Positions 7,300 through 16,175 are shown, counted from the first letter of the stretch. The stretch: 64,000 nucleotides of DNA from Quadrisphaera setariae (GCF_008041935.1 NZ_VKAC01000011.1:62001-126000), one strand, 5' to 3'. Notes: a model not told the origin generated them from the sequence alone. Made by a program: numbers and translations.

Positions 7300-9405
7300 G
7301 TGCAGTGGTCGACAGCGGTCCCCAACCTCGTCATCGGTCTCCGAGAAGGCCTCGAGGCGGGCCTCGTCGTCACCATCCTCCTGGCGGCGGCCAGGAGGTC
7401 GGCGCCCGACGGCACTCGCCGACCCACGGCTCCCGTGTGGCTGGGCGCTCTGGCCGCAGTCACGTGCGCGGGGGCCTTCGCCGCCGTCCTGACGGTGTCA
7501 GACTCGGTGCTGTCCAGCAATGGCCAGGAGGCCCTCGGCGGTCTGCTCAGCGTGCTCGCCGTCGGGCTGATCACGGCGATGGTGGTCTGGATGCGGCGTG
7601 CGTCCGCGTCGCTGGCGGGCGAGCTGCGCGGCAAGGTGGCGGCGGCCTCGCTCGCCGGACCGGCGGCCCTCGCCGCAGCGGCGTTCCTGGCGGTGGGCCG
7701 CGAGGGCCTGGAGACGGCGCTGTTCCTGTGGACCGCGGCCCGCGCCTCGGGGTCGAGCACGGGTCCGCTGGTGGGCGCCGCGGTCGGCCTCCTCGGCGCG
7801 GTGGCGCTGTGCACGCTGCTCTTCCGGCGGGCGATCCGCTGGAACGTCGGCGCCTTCCTCACCCGCACCGCGGTGCTGCTCGTGGTGATCGCCGCGGGCG
7901 TGCTCGCCTACGGCCTGGGCGACCTGCAGGACGCCGGCTGGGTCCCCGGGCACGCCTGGGTCGCGTTCGACCTCACGAGCCGCGTCGACGCCAGCGCCTG
8001 GTGGGTGGGCCTGGTCTCGGGGCTCACGGACCTGTCCCCTCGGATGACGGTGCTGCAGGTCACCGCCTGGGCGGTGTACCTCGTGCTGGCGCTGCGCGCG
8101 CTGGCGGTGGCGGGCCGCACTCCTGCACCGCAGCCCCCGGAGCCGGCAGCGCCGACGGTCGAGCCCGTGGCGACTCATGGCGGGGAAGGACGACGACGCG
8201 GGGACGCGCTGACCGCCCGGCTGGCCTCGCGGCCGTGGCGCACGGCGGGCGTCGTCGTCCTCGTCCCCGCCCTGGCGGCGGTGGCGCTGGTGCAGCTGCT
8301 CCCCCGCAGCAGTGCCGCGGCTTCGACCCTCGAGGTCACGGACACGCGGTGCGCGCAGGACCTGAGCGCCCCGAGCGCCGGGACGCAGGTCTTCCAGGTG
8401 ACCAACAGCTCCTCCAAGATCGTGGAGGTCGACCTCGACGACGCCAGCGGCGGCATCGTCGCGGAGATCGAGACCCTGGCCCCCGGCACCACGGCACCGA
8501 TGTCGGCGACGCTGGGCGACGGCACGTACACGGTGGAGTGCCTGCCCGCCGGCGGCGACCCCATGAGCTCGGCCCCCGTGCAGGTGACCGGCAGCACGGG
8601 CGGCGCCACCGCGACGGCGGCCCTGGCAGTGAGGCCGATCTCCGTGCACGACCTGGAAGGGCCGGACGACGCGTACCAGACCTACGCCTCCGGTCAGCTC
8701 TCGCAGCTCGCGGCGCAGGTCGCGACGCTGCAGGTCGACCTGCGCCGCGGTGACCTCGTCGCCGCGCGGCGCGACTGGCTGCCCGCCCAGCTGACGTGGG
8801 AGAGGGTCGGCGCGTCGTACGACAGCTTCGGTGACCTCGGCACCGCCGTCGACGGCCTGCCCGACGGACTGCCCCGGGGCGTGGACGACCCCGGCTTCAC
8901 GGGGCTGCACCGCTTGGAGCACGGCCTCTTCCACGGCCAGAGCGCCGCGCAGCTGGCGCCCGTGGCCGACCAGCTGGCCGAGGACGTCGCGGCGGTGCAG
9001 AGGCACCTCGGCGACGACGACCTCGCCGGGGACCCGACCCAGCTGCCGGTCCGCGCCCACGAGAACCTCGAGGACGCCCTCCGCGACCACCTCACGGGCC
9101 TCGACGACGAGGGCGGTGGTGCCCAGTACGCCATGACGGCCGCGGACGTCGACGTGACGCGGACCGTGCTCTCAGACCTCGCCCCCCTCCTCGACGCCCG
9201 CCGGCCCCACCTCGTCACCACCGCGCAGACGCAGCTGGACCAGCTCGACAGCGCGCTGGCCGCCACGCGCGCCGGCGACGGCACGTGGACGGCGCCCGCC
9301 GACGTGCCGTGGGCGCAGCAGCAGGCCGTGCGCGCCTCGCTCGGGGCCGTGCTGGAGACCCTCTCCAGCGTCCCGGACCTGCTGGAAGTCCCACCGGGCT
9401 CGTGA
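7300..9405 (+). CDS. EfeU-EfeO fusion: FTR1-family iron permease joined to cupredoxin-imelysin iron-binding protein
   Basis: A 701-residue protein combining two parts of the EfeUOB iron importer. Residues 1-270 are an FTR1-like permease with two REGLE iron-passage motifs (R15-E19 and R134-E138) on hydrophobic helices. After a Pro-rich, charged linker, one more helix lies near residues 305-325. Residues about 338-430 look like the EfeO cupredoxin domain (Cys in DTRCAQDL, later VECLPAGG). Residues about 447-700 form an M75 imelysin domain with the HxxE motif HRLEH near residue 537. EfeU and EfeO are usually separate proteins of roughly 280 and 380 residues. The downstream efeB completes the system. 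The GTG start places the first REGLE at the canonical distance. Confidence 0.9.
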   Translation: MQWSTAVPNLVIGLREGLEAGLVVTILLAAARRSAPDGTRRPTAPVWLGALAAVTCAGAFAAVLTVSDSVLSSNGQEALGGLLSVLAVGLITAMVVWMRRASASLAGELRGKVAAASLAGPAALAAAAFLAVGREGLETALFLWTAARASGSSTGPLVGAAVGLLGAVALCTLLFRRAIRWNVGAFLTRTAVLLVVIAAGVLAYGLGDLQDAGWVPGHAWVAFDLTSRVDASAWWVGLVSGLTDLSPRMTVLQVTAWAVYLVLALRALAVAGRTPAPQPPEPAAPTVEPVATHGGEGRRRGDALTARLASRPWRTAGVVVLVPALAAVALVQLLPRSSAAASTLEVTDTRCAQDLSAPSAGTQVFQVTNSSSKIVEVDLDDASGGIVAEIETLAPGTTAPMSATLGDGTYTVECLPAGGDPMSSAPVQVTGSTGGATATAALAVRPISVHDLEGPDDAYQTYASGQLSQLAAQVATLQVDLRRGDLVAARRDWLPAQLTWERVGASYDSFGDLGTAVDGLPDGLPRGVDDPGFTGLHRLEHGLFHGQSAAQLAPVADQLAEDVAAVQRHLGDDDLAGDPTQLPVRAHENLEDALRDHLTGLDDEGGGAQYAMTAADVDVTRTVLSDLAPLLDARRPHLVTTAQTQLDQLDSALAATRAGDGTWTAPADVPWAQQQAVRASLGAVLETLSSVPDLLEVPPGS

Positions 9406-9466
9406 GCCCCACCCCGTCCCCGCACTCGACCTGACCCGACCTGCAGCCCGAGAGGACCCCACCGAC

Positions 9467-10723
9467 ATGGACGTGAACCGCCGCAGCTTCCTGCGAGGCG
9501 GCCTGGCCGGAGGCGCCGGCACGGCCCTGGCCGCCGCGCTGGCCGTGGGCGGCGCCCGCGCCGACGCCGCGGCGGCCGCGGGGAACGGCTCCGGCGGGTC
9601 CGGCGGTGGGACAGCCGGACCCGCCACCTACCCCTTCCACGGGACGCACCAGGCGGGCGTGCTCACGCCGGGTCCCAGCCAGAAGCAGCGGACGGCGGCG
9701 TTCGTGGCGCTGGACGCGACTGCGACCAGTCGCGAGGACCTGCGAGCCGTCTTCCAGACGCTGACCGACCGGGCCCGCGCGCTGACCGCCGGCGGACCGG
9801 CGCCCGACCTCGGCGTCGGGCAGCCGCCCGCCGACAGCGACGTCCTCGGCCCCGCCATCCCCGCCGACGGCCTGACCGTCACCGTCTCCGTGGGCGCCAG
9901 CCTCTTCGACGACCGGTACGGCCTGGCCCCGCTGAAACCAGCGAAGCTCACCCCGATGCGCGTCTTCAAGAACGATGCGCTGGAGGACGCCTGGACCGGG
10001 GGCGACGTGGTGCTGCAGCTCTGCGCCCACCACCCCGACACCGTCCACCACGCGCTGCGCGACATCACCAAGCACACCCGCGGCGGCCTGCAGCCGCGCT
10101 GGCGGATGGACGGGTTCGACTCCCCGCCGCGTCCCAGCGGCACCAGCCGCAACCTGCTGGGGTTCAAGGACGGCACCGCCAACCCCACGGGCTCGGAGGC
10201 AGCGAGCCTCATCTGGATCGACGACCCGTCCGAGCCGGCGTGGACCCAGGGCGGCAGCTACCAGGTGGTACGGCTGATCCGCATGCTCACGGAGTTCTGG
10301 GACCGCGTCTCCCTCGAGGAGCAGCAGACGATGTTCGGGCGCCGTCGCGACAGCGGTGCTCCCCTCGACGGTTCGGCGGAGTTCGACACTCCCGACTACG
10401 CCAAGGACCCCGAGGGCGACGTCATCCCGCTCGACGCGCACATCCGCCTGGCCAACCCGCGCACGCCCGACACGGCGAACCAGCGGCTGCTGCGGCGCTC
10501 CTACAACTACGACCGGGGGCTCGACACCAACGGGAACCTGGACGTCGGGCACGTCTTCACGTGCTACCAGCAGGACGTCGTGCGGCAGTTCGAGACGGTG
10601 CAGCTGCGACTGGTCGACGAGCCGCTGGTCGACTACGTGCAGCCGTTCGGCGGCGGGTACTTCCTCACCCTGCCGGGGGTGCGGGACGCCAGCGACCACT
10701 ACGCCTCGGCGCTGCTCAGCTGA
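9467..10723 (+). CDS. efeB: EfeB: Tat-exported DyP-type heme peroxidase/deferrochelatase
   Basis: A 418-residue dye-decolourising-type peroxidase that works with EfeU and EfeO outside the membrane in iron acquisition (iron oxidation or heme iron release). The N terminus is a twin-arginine signal, NRRSFLRGG, followed by a hydrophobic Ala/Gly stretch. The diagnostic DyP motif GFKDG is at residues 232-236, with NP after it, and His325 in [13 protein letters not shown] is the expected proximal heme ligand. The late RRSYNYDRG segment is also family-typical. The ATG is 61 bases after the fusion gene, on the same strand, so both are likely one iron-controlled operon. A strong hairpin follows the stop. 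Confidence 0.92.
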   Translation: MDVNRRSFLRGGLAGGAGTALAAALAVGGARADAAAAAGNGSGGSGGGTAGPATYPFHGTHQAGVLTPGPSQKQRTAAFVALDATATSREDLRAVFQTLTDRARALTAGGPAPDLGVGQPPADSDVLGPAIPADGLTVTVSVGASLFDDRYGLAPLKPAKLTPMRVFKNDALEDAWTGGDVVLQLCAHHPDTVHHALRDITKHTRGGLQPRWRMDGFDSPPRPSGTSRNLLGFKDGTANPTGSEAASLIWIDDPSEPAWTQGGSYQVVRLIRMLTEFWDRVSLEEQQTMFGRRRDSGAPLDGSAEFDTPDYAKDPEGDVIPLDAHIRLANPRTPDTANQRLLRRSYNYDRGLDTNGNLDVGHVFTCYQQDVVRQFETVQLRLVDEPLVDYVQPFGGGYFLTLPGVRDASDHYASALLS

Positions 10724-10737
10724 GCGGCGGATGCAGG

Positions 10738-10778
10738 GCGGCGGCGTCGCAGGCTGGGGGACTCCGCGACGCCGCCGC
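10738..10778. terminator. Perfect 13-bp GC hairpin after efeB
   Basis: Arms GCGGCGGCGTCGC (10738-10750) and GCGACGCCGCCGC (10766-10778) pair perfectly across a 15-base loop, 14 bases after the efeB stop. No T-tract follows, as is common in actinobacterial terminators. It probably ends the efe transcript. Confidence 0.65.
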
Positions 10779-10811
10779 TGGGGGCAACACGCGCTACTGA
10801 CACGTGTTAGT

Positions 10812-10821
10812 TTAACGTTAA
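10812..10821. promoter_or_regulatory. LacI-type operator candidate
   Basis: TTAACGTTAA is a perfect 10-bp palindrome with the central CG that is typical of LacI-family operators. It is preceded by a second small palindrome, ACACGTGT (10800-10807). It lies about 115 bases upstream of the truncated LacI-like gene and in an AT-rich island that is conspicuous in this GC-rich window. Autoregulation by the original LacI protein is the simplest reading. Confidence 0.45.
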
Positions 10822-10935
10822 GAGCGACACTCGAGGATGTCAACGCACCTCGCGGTGGACGAGTGACGGGTCCTTTCAGTCCGCAGCGCGCTGGCGTCCG
10901 CGAGCGACCCGCCCAGCCGAGAGCGCCGTGCAGGG

Positions 10936-11691
10936 ATGTCCCGGACCACGGTGAGCTTCGTGCTCGACGGCAGGACGGAGGCGCGGGGCATCAGCCCGGC
11001 CACCGCCGACCGCGTGAGGTCGGCGGCCGCGGAGCTGGGCTACGCCCCCCACCGCACCGCCCGCCTGCTGCGCGCCGGCACCAGCGACCTGGTGGTCCTC
11101 GCCGTGCCGGGAACAGCACCCCTGAGCGCCCTGACCCTGCGGGTGGTCGCCGAGGTCACCGACCTGCTCTCGCTGGCGGACCTGCACCTGGTGGTCCGGC
11201 GCACCACTCTCGACCGCCCGTTCCACCGGGCGTGGCGGGAGGTGTGCCCCGCCGCCGTCATCGGCCTGGAGGTCCCTGCGGCAGACCTGGAGGAGGTCCG
11301 GCTCGCCGGCGTCCCGGCGGTGAGCTTCGACGTGTCCGCCTTCGACGAGGCCATCGGCACCGCCCAGGCCCGGCACCTGCTCGAGCGCGGCCACACGTCC
11401 CTGGCCTACGCGGCCCCCGCCGAGACCCACCTCGCAGCCTGCTCCGACCGCCGCCTGGCCGCCGTCCGGCGCGCCTGTGCGGCCGCCGGCGCTCCGGCAC
11501 CCGCGGTGGTCACCTGCCGGCTCGACACGTCCAGCGCCACGGCCGCGGTCGGGGCGCTCGCCGCGCACCCCGGGGTCAGCGCCGTCTGCGCCTTCGACGA
11601 CGAGCACGCGCTCGCCGTGCTCGAGGGGGTCTTGCACGAGGGACCGTTCGCGGTCCGCGCGCCGACGGTGCTGCAGCGCAGCACGGCCTAG
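10936..11691 (+). pseudogene. Truncated LacI-family transcriptional regulator
   Basis: The 251-residue frame is clearly LacI-like. It begins inside the DNA-binding headpiece (MSRTTVSFVLDGR, then ISPATADRVRSAAAELGYAPHRTARLL) and continues into the sugar-binding domain up to VCAFDDEHALAVLEGV. Both ends are missing. The first helix of the helix-turn-helix lies upstream of the only start: in frame, the codons before the ATG read ERRAG, as expected for a LacI headpiece, but a stop occurs at 10864 and no normal start codon intervenes. At the C terminus about 60-70 residues of the usual fold are absent, and the frame ends overlapping the convergent yidD. A full-length protein would be about 340 residues. 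Probably a decayed gene; a rare-codon start is a less likely alternative. Confidence 0.7.
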
Positions 11692-11987
11692 CGCCGACCG
11701 AAGCCGAACGGGATGGGGATGGGGCCGCAGCAGCACACGCCCTGCACGCGCTGCTGCGGACTGAGCAGGGCCACCGCCCGGTAGCACGCCAGCAGGCGCA
11801 GCGCGGCGGGCAGCGCCGAGCGGGACACGCCCCGCTCGGCCACGCAGCGCCGCACCGCCCCGGAGCAGGAGTCGCCGCCGTGGGCGACGCGGTGCGCGCA
11901 CGAGTACCCCTTCCGCGGCGAGAGCCGCACCTGGTACCAGGCGATGGCCCGGTCGACGAGTCGCGCGGCGGGAGTGGGGTCGCTCAT
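11688..11987 (-). CDS. YidD-like membrane protein insertion efficiency factor
   Basis: A 99-residue small protein of the YidD family, which assists membrane protein insertion at the inner face of the membrane. The family pattern is visible: AWYQVRLSPRKGYSCAHR, then GGDSCSGAVRRCV, a run ALRLLACYRAV and a Cys-rich tail (CCCGPIPIPFGFG). The KGYSCAH/GGDSCS version is a recognised divergent subgroup. The ATG at 11987 is followed by a short polar leader. It is not beside rpmH/rnpA/yidC, where the standard yidD sits, so it may be a second copy. Its stop shares the palindrome CTAG with the stop of the truncated LacI gene. Confidence 0.75.
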   Translation of the reverse strand: MSDPTPAARLVDRAIAWYQVRLSPRKGYSCAHRVAHGGDSCSGAVRRCVAERGVSRSALPAALRLLACYRAVALLSPQQRVQGVCCCGPIPIPFGFGRR

Positions 11988-12063
11988 CCACCGATGCTGC
12001 TCCAGCGCCGGGCGCTCCACACGTCGACCTTGCGGCCCGCGCAGGGCGTGCGAGCCTGCAGGC

Positions 12064-12903
12064 GTGGAGGCGTACGAGCGGTCGGGTCTGCACTTCGACG
12101 TCACCGACGTCGGCCCCGACCTGCCCGGCGCCCCGGCAGCGCTCTGCCTGCACGGCTTCCCGCAGGACCGGTCCGCCTTCGACGACGTGGCCCACCGCCT
12201 CGCCGGGCGCGGCGTGCGGGTGCTCGCGCCGGACCAGCGCGGGTACTCCCCCGGTGCGCGCCCCCGGGGACGGCGCGCCTACGCGCTGCCGGAGCTGGTC
12301 GCCGACGCCGTCGCCCTGCTCGACGCCGCGGGCGTGCATCGCGCCCACGTGGTCGGCCACGACTGGGGCGGGGTCGTCGCCTGGGCGCTGGCCGCCTGGC
12401 ACCCGGAGCGGGTGGCGTCCCTGACGGCGCTGTCCCAGGCGCACCCCGCCGCCATGGGGGCGGCGGTGAGGACGTCGTCGCAGGGCCTGCGCTCCTGGTA
12501 CGTGGCCGCCTTCCAGCTGCCGGTGCTCCCAGAGCTGGTGCTGCTGCGCCGTGGGGTACTGGAGCGGCTGCTCGTGAGGTCGGAGCTGCCCGAGCACCTC
12601 GCGCGGCGGTACGCCGAGCGCGCTGCCGAGCCCGGCCGGCTGTCGGCGGCGATCGGCTGGTACCGGGCGCTGCCGCTGGGCGGGCGGTCGGTCGGCCGGG
12701 TCGTCGTCCCCGTCACCTACCTGCACGGGTGGCGCGACCCGTTCTACGCACCGGCCACCGTGCTCGGCACCGCCGGCCACGTGGGGGGCCCCTACGGGCG
12801 GCGCACGCTGGACACCGGCCACTGGGTGCCGGAGCAGGAGCCCGGTGCGGTGGTGGACGCTGTCCTGGCCCACGTCGCGACCGAGGTGGCGGACGCAGGC
12901 TGA
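12064..12903 (+). CDS. Alpha/beta hydrolase, epoxide hydrolase/haloalkane dehalogenase-like
   Basis: A 279-residue alpha/beta-fold hydrolase. The HGFP oxyanion motif (LCLHGFPQDRSAF) is followed by the nucleophile elbow VVGHDWGGVVAW, where the nucleophile is Asp rather than Ser. That is the hallmark of epoxide hydrolases and dehalogenases. The acid is likely the Asp in YLHGWRDPF, and the base the His in DTGHWVPEQEP near the C terminus. Tyr residues in the lid (SWYVAAF, GWYRAL) fit an epoxide hydrolase. The start is a GTG at 12064; upstream in-frame sequence is antisense to yidD. The substrate is unknown. Confidence 0.85.
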   Translation: MEAYERSGLHFDVTDVGPDLPGAPAALCLHGFPQDRSAFDDVAHRLAGRGVRVLAPDQRGYSPGARPRGRRAYALPELVADAVALLDAAGVHRAHVVGHDWGGVVAWALAAWHPERVASLTALSQAHPAAMGAAVRTSSQGLRSWYVAAFQLPVLPELVLLRRGVLERLLVRSELPEHLARRYAERAAEPGRLSAAIGWYRALPLGGRSVGRVVVPVTYLHGWRDPFYAPATVLGTAGHVGGPYGRRTLDTGHWVPEQEPGAVVDAVLAHVATEVADAG

Positions 12904-12924
12904 GCGGGCGGACCGACGAGCGGG

Positions 12925-13680
12925 TCAGCCCGCGCTGATGACGCTGACACCCCGGTCGGCCAGCGCCTCGAGCGCGTCACCGGTCGGCGCGTCGGTGATG
13001 ACGCCGGCCACCCGCTCCAGCGGCAGCACCTGGAACGGCGAGACCGCTCCCACCTTCTCCACGCTGGCCAGGACGAAGGTGTCGGCGGCGCGGTCGGCGA
13101 GCGCCCGCTTCATGGCCGCCTCCTCGGCGTCGCCGGTGGTGAGGCCCTCGACGGGGTGCACGCCGGTGACCCCGAGGAAGAACAGGTCGGCGGAGATGGC
13201 ACGGGCGGCCTCCACCGCGGCGGCCCCGCAGGCCACGGCGGAGTGCTTGAAGAGTCGCCCGCCGAGCACGAACACCTCGGCGGTGGGGTGTTCGACCAGC
13301 GCCGCGGCCACGGTGGGGCTGTGGGTGACCACGGTGCAGGCCAGCCCCGGCGGCAGGGCCCGTGCGAGCGCCAGCGCGGTCGTCCCGCCGTCGAGGATGA
13401 CGGTGCTGCCGGGAGCGACGAGCTCGACCGCCCGCGCCGCCACCCGCTGCTTGCTGTCCACGGACACGCTCGTGCGGGTCGCGTAGTCGGCGAGGGCCGG
13501 GGAGACGGGCAGCGCGCCGCCGTAGACGCGCTGGCACAGCCCGGCCGCGGCGAGCTCGCGCAGGTCGCGCCGGACGCTGTCCTCGGACAGGCCCAGCTCT
13601 GCGGCGACGTCCTTGGCCACGACCTTGCCGTCGGCGGCCAGGCGCGCCAGCAGGAGGTCGCGTCGTTCAGCGGCGAGCAT
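12925..13680 (-). CDS. DeoR-family transcriptional regulator
   Basis: A 251-residue DeoR-type repressor. Residues 1-55 are the helix-turn-helix: MLAAERRDLLLARL, VAKDVAAELGLSEDSVRRDL and the tail GLCQRVYGGA. Residues about 75-235 are the DeoRC sensor domain (PGSTVILDGGTTALALARAL, VLGGRLFKHS, ADLFFLGVTGVH), which binds phosphorylated sugars or related metabolites. The ATG at 13680 is clear. The gene is divergent from a DUF4406/HbpS-like pair, with only 53 bases between the starts, so that pair is the likely target along with itself. DeoR family members often control sugar or nucleoside catabolism; the inducer is not evident. Confidence 0.9.
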   Translation of the reverse strand: MLAAERRDLLLARLAADGKVVAKDVAAELGLSEDSVRRDLRELAAAGLCQRVYGGALPVSPALADYATRTSVSVDSKQRVAARAVELVAPGSTVILDGGTTALALARALPPGLACTVVTHSPTVAAALVEHPTAEVFVLGGRLFKHSAVACGAAAVEAARAISADLFFLGVTGVHPVEGLTTGDAEEAAMKRALADRAADTFVLASVEKVGAVSPFQVLPLERVAGVITDAPTGDALEALADRGVSVISAG

Positions 13681-13701
13681 GCGCACTCCCTGAAGTTCCT
13701 T

Positions 13702-13721
13702 CACGTTGTTGCACGTTTGTG
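13702..13721. promoter_or_regulatory. Direct-repeat operator candidate between divergent genes
   Basis: CACGTTGTTG and CACGTTTGTG follow each other directly, giving a 10-base period, one helical turn. This fits DeoR-type repressors, which often bind repeated half sites. The pair is followed by GTACGGTAC. The element lies between the DeoR gene start (13680) and the divergent gene start (13734). Inferred from position and repeat structure only. Confidence 0.4.
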
Positions 13722-13733
13722 TACGGTACTTCC

Positions 13734-14141
13734 ATGTCGAACGATCCCACGTCCCCCGCACCCTCCCGGCCGCTGATGGTGCTCATCGCCGGTCCGTACC
13801 GGTCTGGCACCGGAGACGACCCCGCCCTCATGGCCGCCAACCTCGAACGCCTCGAGGAGGCCGCCTGGCCCGTGTTCGCCGCAGGGCACGTGCCGGTGAT
13901 CGGGGAGTGGGTGGCGCTGCCCGTGCTGCGCTCCGCCGGCGCCACGGTCTTCGACCCCCTCGCCGAGCAGGTCCTCTACCCGACGGCGCAGCGCCTGCTG
14001 CAGCACTGCGACGCCGTGCTGCGCCTCCCCGGCGCCTCGAGGGGCGCCGACCAGGACGTCGCCATCGCCCGCGAGCGCGGACTGCCGGTGCACCACCACG
14101 TCGACGAGCTGCCGGTGAGCGGGTCCACCATGGCCCCATGA
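13734..14141 (+). CDS. DUF4406-like protein (nucleoside deoxyribosyltransferase-like fold)
   Basis: A 135-residue protein with MVLIAGPYRSGTGDDPALMAANLERLEEAAW near the N terminus, a central GHVPVIGEWVALP and later LRLPGASRGADQDVAIARERG. This pattern belongs to DUF4406/NDT-like Rossmann-type proteins related to nucleoside 2-deoxyribosyltransferases, where the AGPYRS loop and the conserved acidic residue near GASxGAD shape the active site. The ATG at 13734 gives the motif at the usual position; a GTG 15 bases upstream is possible. It overlaps the next gene by ATGA and is divergent from a DeoR regulator. A role in nucleoside or sugar metabolism is inferred from fold and context. Confidence 0.65.
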   Translation: MSNDPTSPAPSRPLMVLIAGPYRSGTGDDPALMAANLERLEEAAWPVFAAGHVPVIGEWVALPVLRSAGATVFDPLAEQVLYPTAQRLLQHCDAVLRLPGASRGADQDVAIARERGLPVHHHVDELPVSGSTMAP

Positions 14142-14614
14142 GCGACCTCCCCGTCTTCTCCGCAGCCGATGTCGCCGCGCAGCCGGCGCTGGACCTGGAC
14201 TCCTTCTCCCAGGACGACGCCGTTGACCTGGGCGTGCTGGCGCTGGAGGTGGTCCGCGAGCGCGGGGCCAACCTCGCCGTCCGCGTGGAGCTGCACGGAC
14301 AGACGGTCTTCCTGGCCAAGACGGGCACCACCGACTCCGGCAACGAGCACTGGCTGGCGGGCAAGTCGCGCGTGGTGCACCGGTTCGGGGAGCCGTCCCT
14401 GCTGGTGCGGCGGCGCCACGAGGAGGCGGGCACCCCGTTCGACCAGCGCGACGACGTCGACCACGACCAGCTGAAGGCGCACGGCGGCTCGGTGCCACTG
14501 CGCGTGGCGGGCCAGGTGGTCGGCACGCTGACCACCTCGGGCGAGCCCGACGTGGTGGACCACGCGGTGTCGTCGGAGGCGGTCCGGCGCTTCCTCGCCC
14601 GCCACCAGGGCTGA
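14138..14614 (+). CDS. Heme-degrading-domain/UPF0303 (HbpS/GlcG-like) protein
   Basis: A 158-residue cytoplasmic protein of the UPF0303/HbpS-like (Pfam GlcG-type, 'Haem_degrading') family. The pattern FSQDDAVDLGVLALEVVRERG, then AVRVELHGQTVFLAKTGTT, SGNEHWLAGKSRVVHRFG, and the C-terminal VVGTLTTSGEP followed by DHAVSSEAVRRFL is diagnostic. Some relatives bind heme or cobalamin; others have no known activity. It overlaps the DUF4406-like gene by 4 bases, so the two are translationally coupled and presumably share the DeoR-controlled promoter. Confidence 0.75.
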   Translation: MSDLPVFSAADVAAQPALDLDSFSQDDAVDLGVLALEVVRERGANLAVRVELHGQTVFLAKTGTTDSGNEHWLAGKSRVVHRFGEPSLLVRRRHEEAGTPFDQRDDVDHDQLKAHGGSVPLRVAGQVVGTLTTSGEPDVVDHAVSSEAVRRFLARHQG

Positions 14615-14665
14615 CCCAGCGATCTCTCCGGTCGCCCCCAGGAGTCCGCTCCACGATCCAGGCTC

Positions 14666-15406
14666 GTGCACGCGTCGGCCGCCGGGCCCCTCAGCGACCT
14701 CGCCTTCGCCCTGCGGATGCTGCTCGCCGTCGGGTGCGGCGTCCTCATCGGCCTGGAACGGCAGTGGCGCTCCCGCACCGCGGGGCTGCGGACCAACGCC
14801 CTGGTGGCGACGGGCGCGTGCGCGTTCGTGCTCCTCGGGCAGCTGGCCGGCCAGACCGGGGATCCGCTGCAGATCGCGGCGTACGTCGTCTCGGGCGTGG
14901 GCTTCCTCGGCGGTGGCGTGATCCTGCGCCAGGGCTCGTCCGTCCAAGGCCTCAACACCGCAGCCACCCTGTGGTGCTCGGCGGCCGTCGGCTGCCTGGC
15001 GGCAGCGGGGCACGCCGCCGCGGCGCTGGCCGTGACAGCGGTGGTCATCGGCGTGCACCTGCTGCTGCGCCCGCTGGGTCGCCTGGTGGACAGGGCCCCC
15101 ACCAGCGGCGGGGACGAGCAGCGCGCCTACCGGCTGGAGCTCGTGGTGCGCCGCAAGCACGAGGGGCACCTGCGGGCGCAGGTGCTGCAGGCGCTCAGCG
15201 GCGGCGACGCGCGGCTGCGGGGTCTGACGAGCACCGCCAGCGACGACGACGCCTCCACCACGCTGACGCTCGAGCTGCTCGTGGACGGCTCGGAGACCCA
15301 CCAGCTCAACCAGCTGGTGGAGCGCCTCTCCCTGGAGCAGGGGGTGCGCTCGGTGGCCTGGCAGGAGGGCTCCGCCGGGGAGCCGGTGGACGGCGACGCG
15401 GGCTGA
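14666..15406 (+). CDS. MgtC/SapB family membrane protein
   Basis: A 246-residue protein whose first 135 residues form the MgtC domain: LLAVGCGVLIGLERQWRSRTAGLRTNALVATGACAFVLLG, then a GxGFLGGGVILRQG segment and LNTAATLWCSAAVGCLAAAG, four to five membrane helices. Residues about 150-240 form a cytoplasmic ACT-like tail (YRLELVVRRKHEGHLRAQVLQAL). MgtC proteins affect survival in low magnesium and modulate ATP synthase or ion balance in pathogens. In soil actinobacteria the role is unknown. It starts at a GTG. The gene stands alone, followed by a methyltransferase gene on the same strand. Confidence 0.85.
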   Translation: MHASAAGPLSDLAFALRMLLAVGCGVLIGLERQWRSRTAGLRTNALVATGACAFVLLGQLAGQTGDPLQIAAYVVSGVGFLGGGVILRQGSSVQGLNTAATLWCSAAVGCLAAAGHAAAALAVTAVVIGVHLLLRPLGRLVDRAPTSGGDEQRAYRLELVVRRKHEGHLRAQVLQALSGGDARLRGLTSTASDDDASTTLTLELLVDGSETHQLNQLVERLSLEQGVRSVAWQEGSAGEPVDGDAG

Positions 15407-15459
15407 CGGCGGTCACGAGAGGGCTGGCGGGCGTGATCACGGATGGCTACGGTCGGCCG

Positions 15460-16029
15460 GTGAGCGCGCCAGGTGTCCCCGACGTCGTCCTCGCCGCCGA
15501 GCGCCGTGCCGTCGAGCGCTCCTTCGCCCACTCGTGCTGCGCGCCCACCGGCCCCCTGCTCGCAGTGCTCGCCGCGGCTGTGAGGCCCGGCGGGCGGGTG
15601 CTCGAACTGGGCACCGGGGTGGGGGTGGGCACGGCGTGGATCGCCTCGGGCCTGGTGGGCCGCGACGACGTCGAGGTGGTCACCATCGAGCTGGACGAGG
15701 ACCTGGCGGACCTGGTGCGCGGCACCGACCTGCCGGTCACGGTGCTCACCAGAGACGCCGTCGCCCTGCTGCCGGGGCTGGGCACCTTCGACCTCGTCTT
15801 CGCCGACGCGCTCGGCGGCAAGTGGACGGGGCTGGACCTGACGATCGCCGCGGTCGCACCAGGCGGGGTGCTCGTGGTGGATGACATGGACCTGGGCCGC
15901 TACCACTCCCCCGAGGACCGCGCGGCGGTCACCCGCGTGCGCGAGACCCTGCTGAGACACCCGCAGCTCGTCAGCGCCGAGCTGGCCGACGGCACCGGTC
16001 ACATCCTCAGCACCCGTCGCCCCGCCTGA
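15460..16029 (+). CDS. Class I SAM-dependent methyltransferase (O-methyltransferase-like)
   Basis: A 189-residue Rossmann methyltransferase. The SAM-binding motif I is VLELGTGVGVGTAWIASGL, with an acidic strand-2 residue in VTIELDEDL and motif IV in FDLVFADALGGKW. GGVLVVDDMD follows. The layout resembles the O-methyltransferase family 3 fold, including the upstream SCCAPTGPLLAVLAAAV that lines the pocket. The start is uncertain: GTG at 15460 or GTG at 15433, both in frame. The 3' end abuts a convergent DUF2200 remnant. The substrate is unknown. Confidence 0.8.
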   Translation: MSAPGVPDVVLAAERRAVERSFAHSCCAPTGPLLAVLAAAVRPGGRVLELGTGVGVGTAWIASGLVGRDDVEVVTIELDEDLADLVRGTDLPVTVLTRDAVALLPGLGTFDLVFADALGGKWTGLDLTIAAVAPGGVLVVDDMDLGRYHSPEDRAAVTRVRETLLRHPQLVSAELADGTGHILSTRRPA

Positions 16030-16052
16030 CGCCCACCCGAGGCCGTCGTCGT

Positions 16053-16175
16053 ACCGGTGAGCCAGCGGACGGCATCGTCGACCTCGGCGCGCGTGCGGCC
16101 CTTGCGCTCGGCCCTCGCCACGCAGAGGGGGTGGACGTCGGCGAGCGCTGTGGCGAAGATGCGGTGACCGGGCAC
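16053..16175 (-). pseudogene. DUF2200 gene remnant
   Basis: On the minus strand the frame reads GHRIFATALADVHPL, then AERKGRTRAEVDDAVRWLTG. This is the highly recognisable N-terminal third of DUF2200 proteins (about 115 residues). A GTG at 16175 could start it. After WLTG the family continues with Tyr and about 70 more residues. Here the frame instead runs through low-similarity sequence to a stop at 15999, across the convergent methyltransferase gene. In the -1 direction the next codons would read YDDG, which is family-like and suggests that one base was lost before the deletion of the rest. I consider it a decayed gene. Confidence 0.6.
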
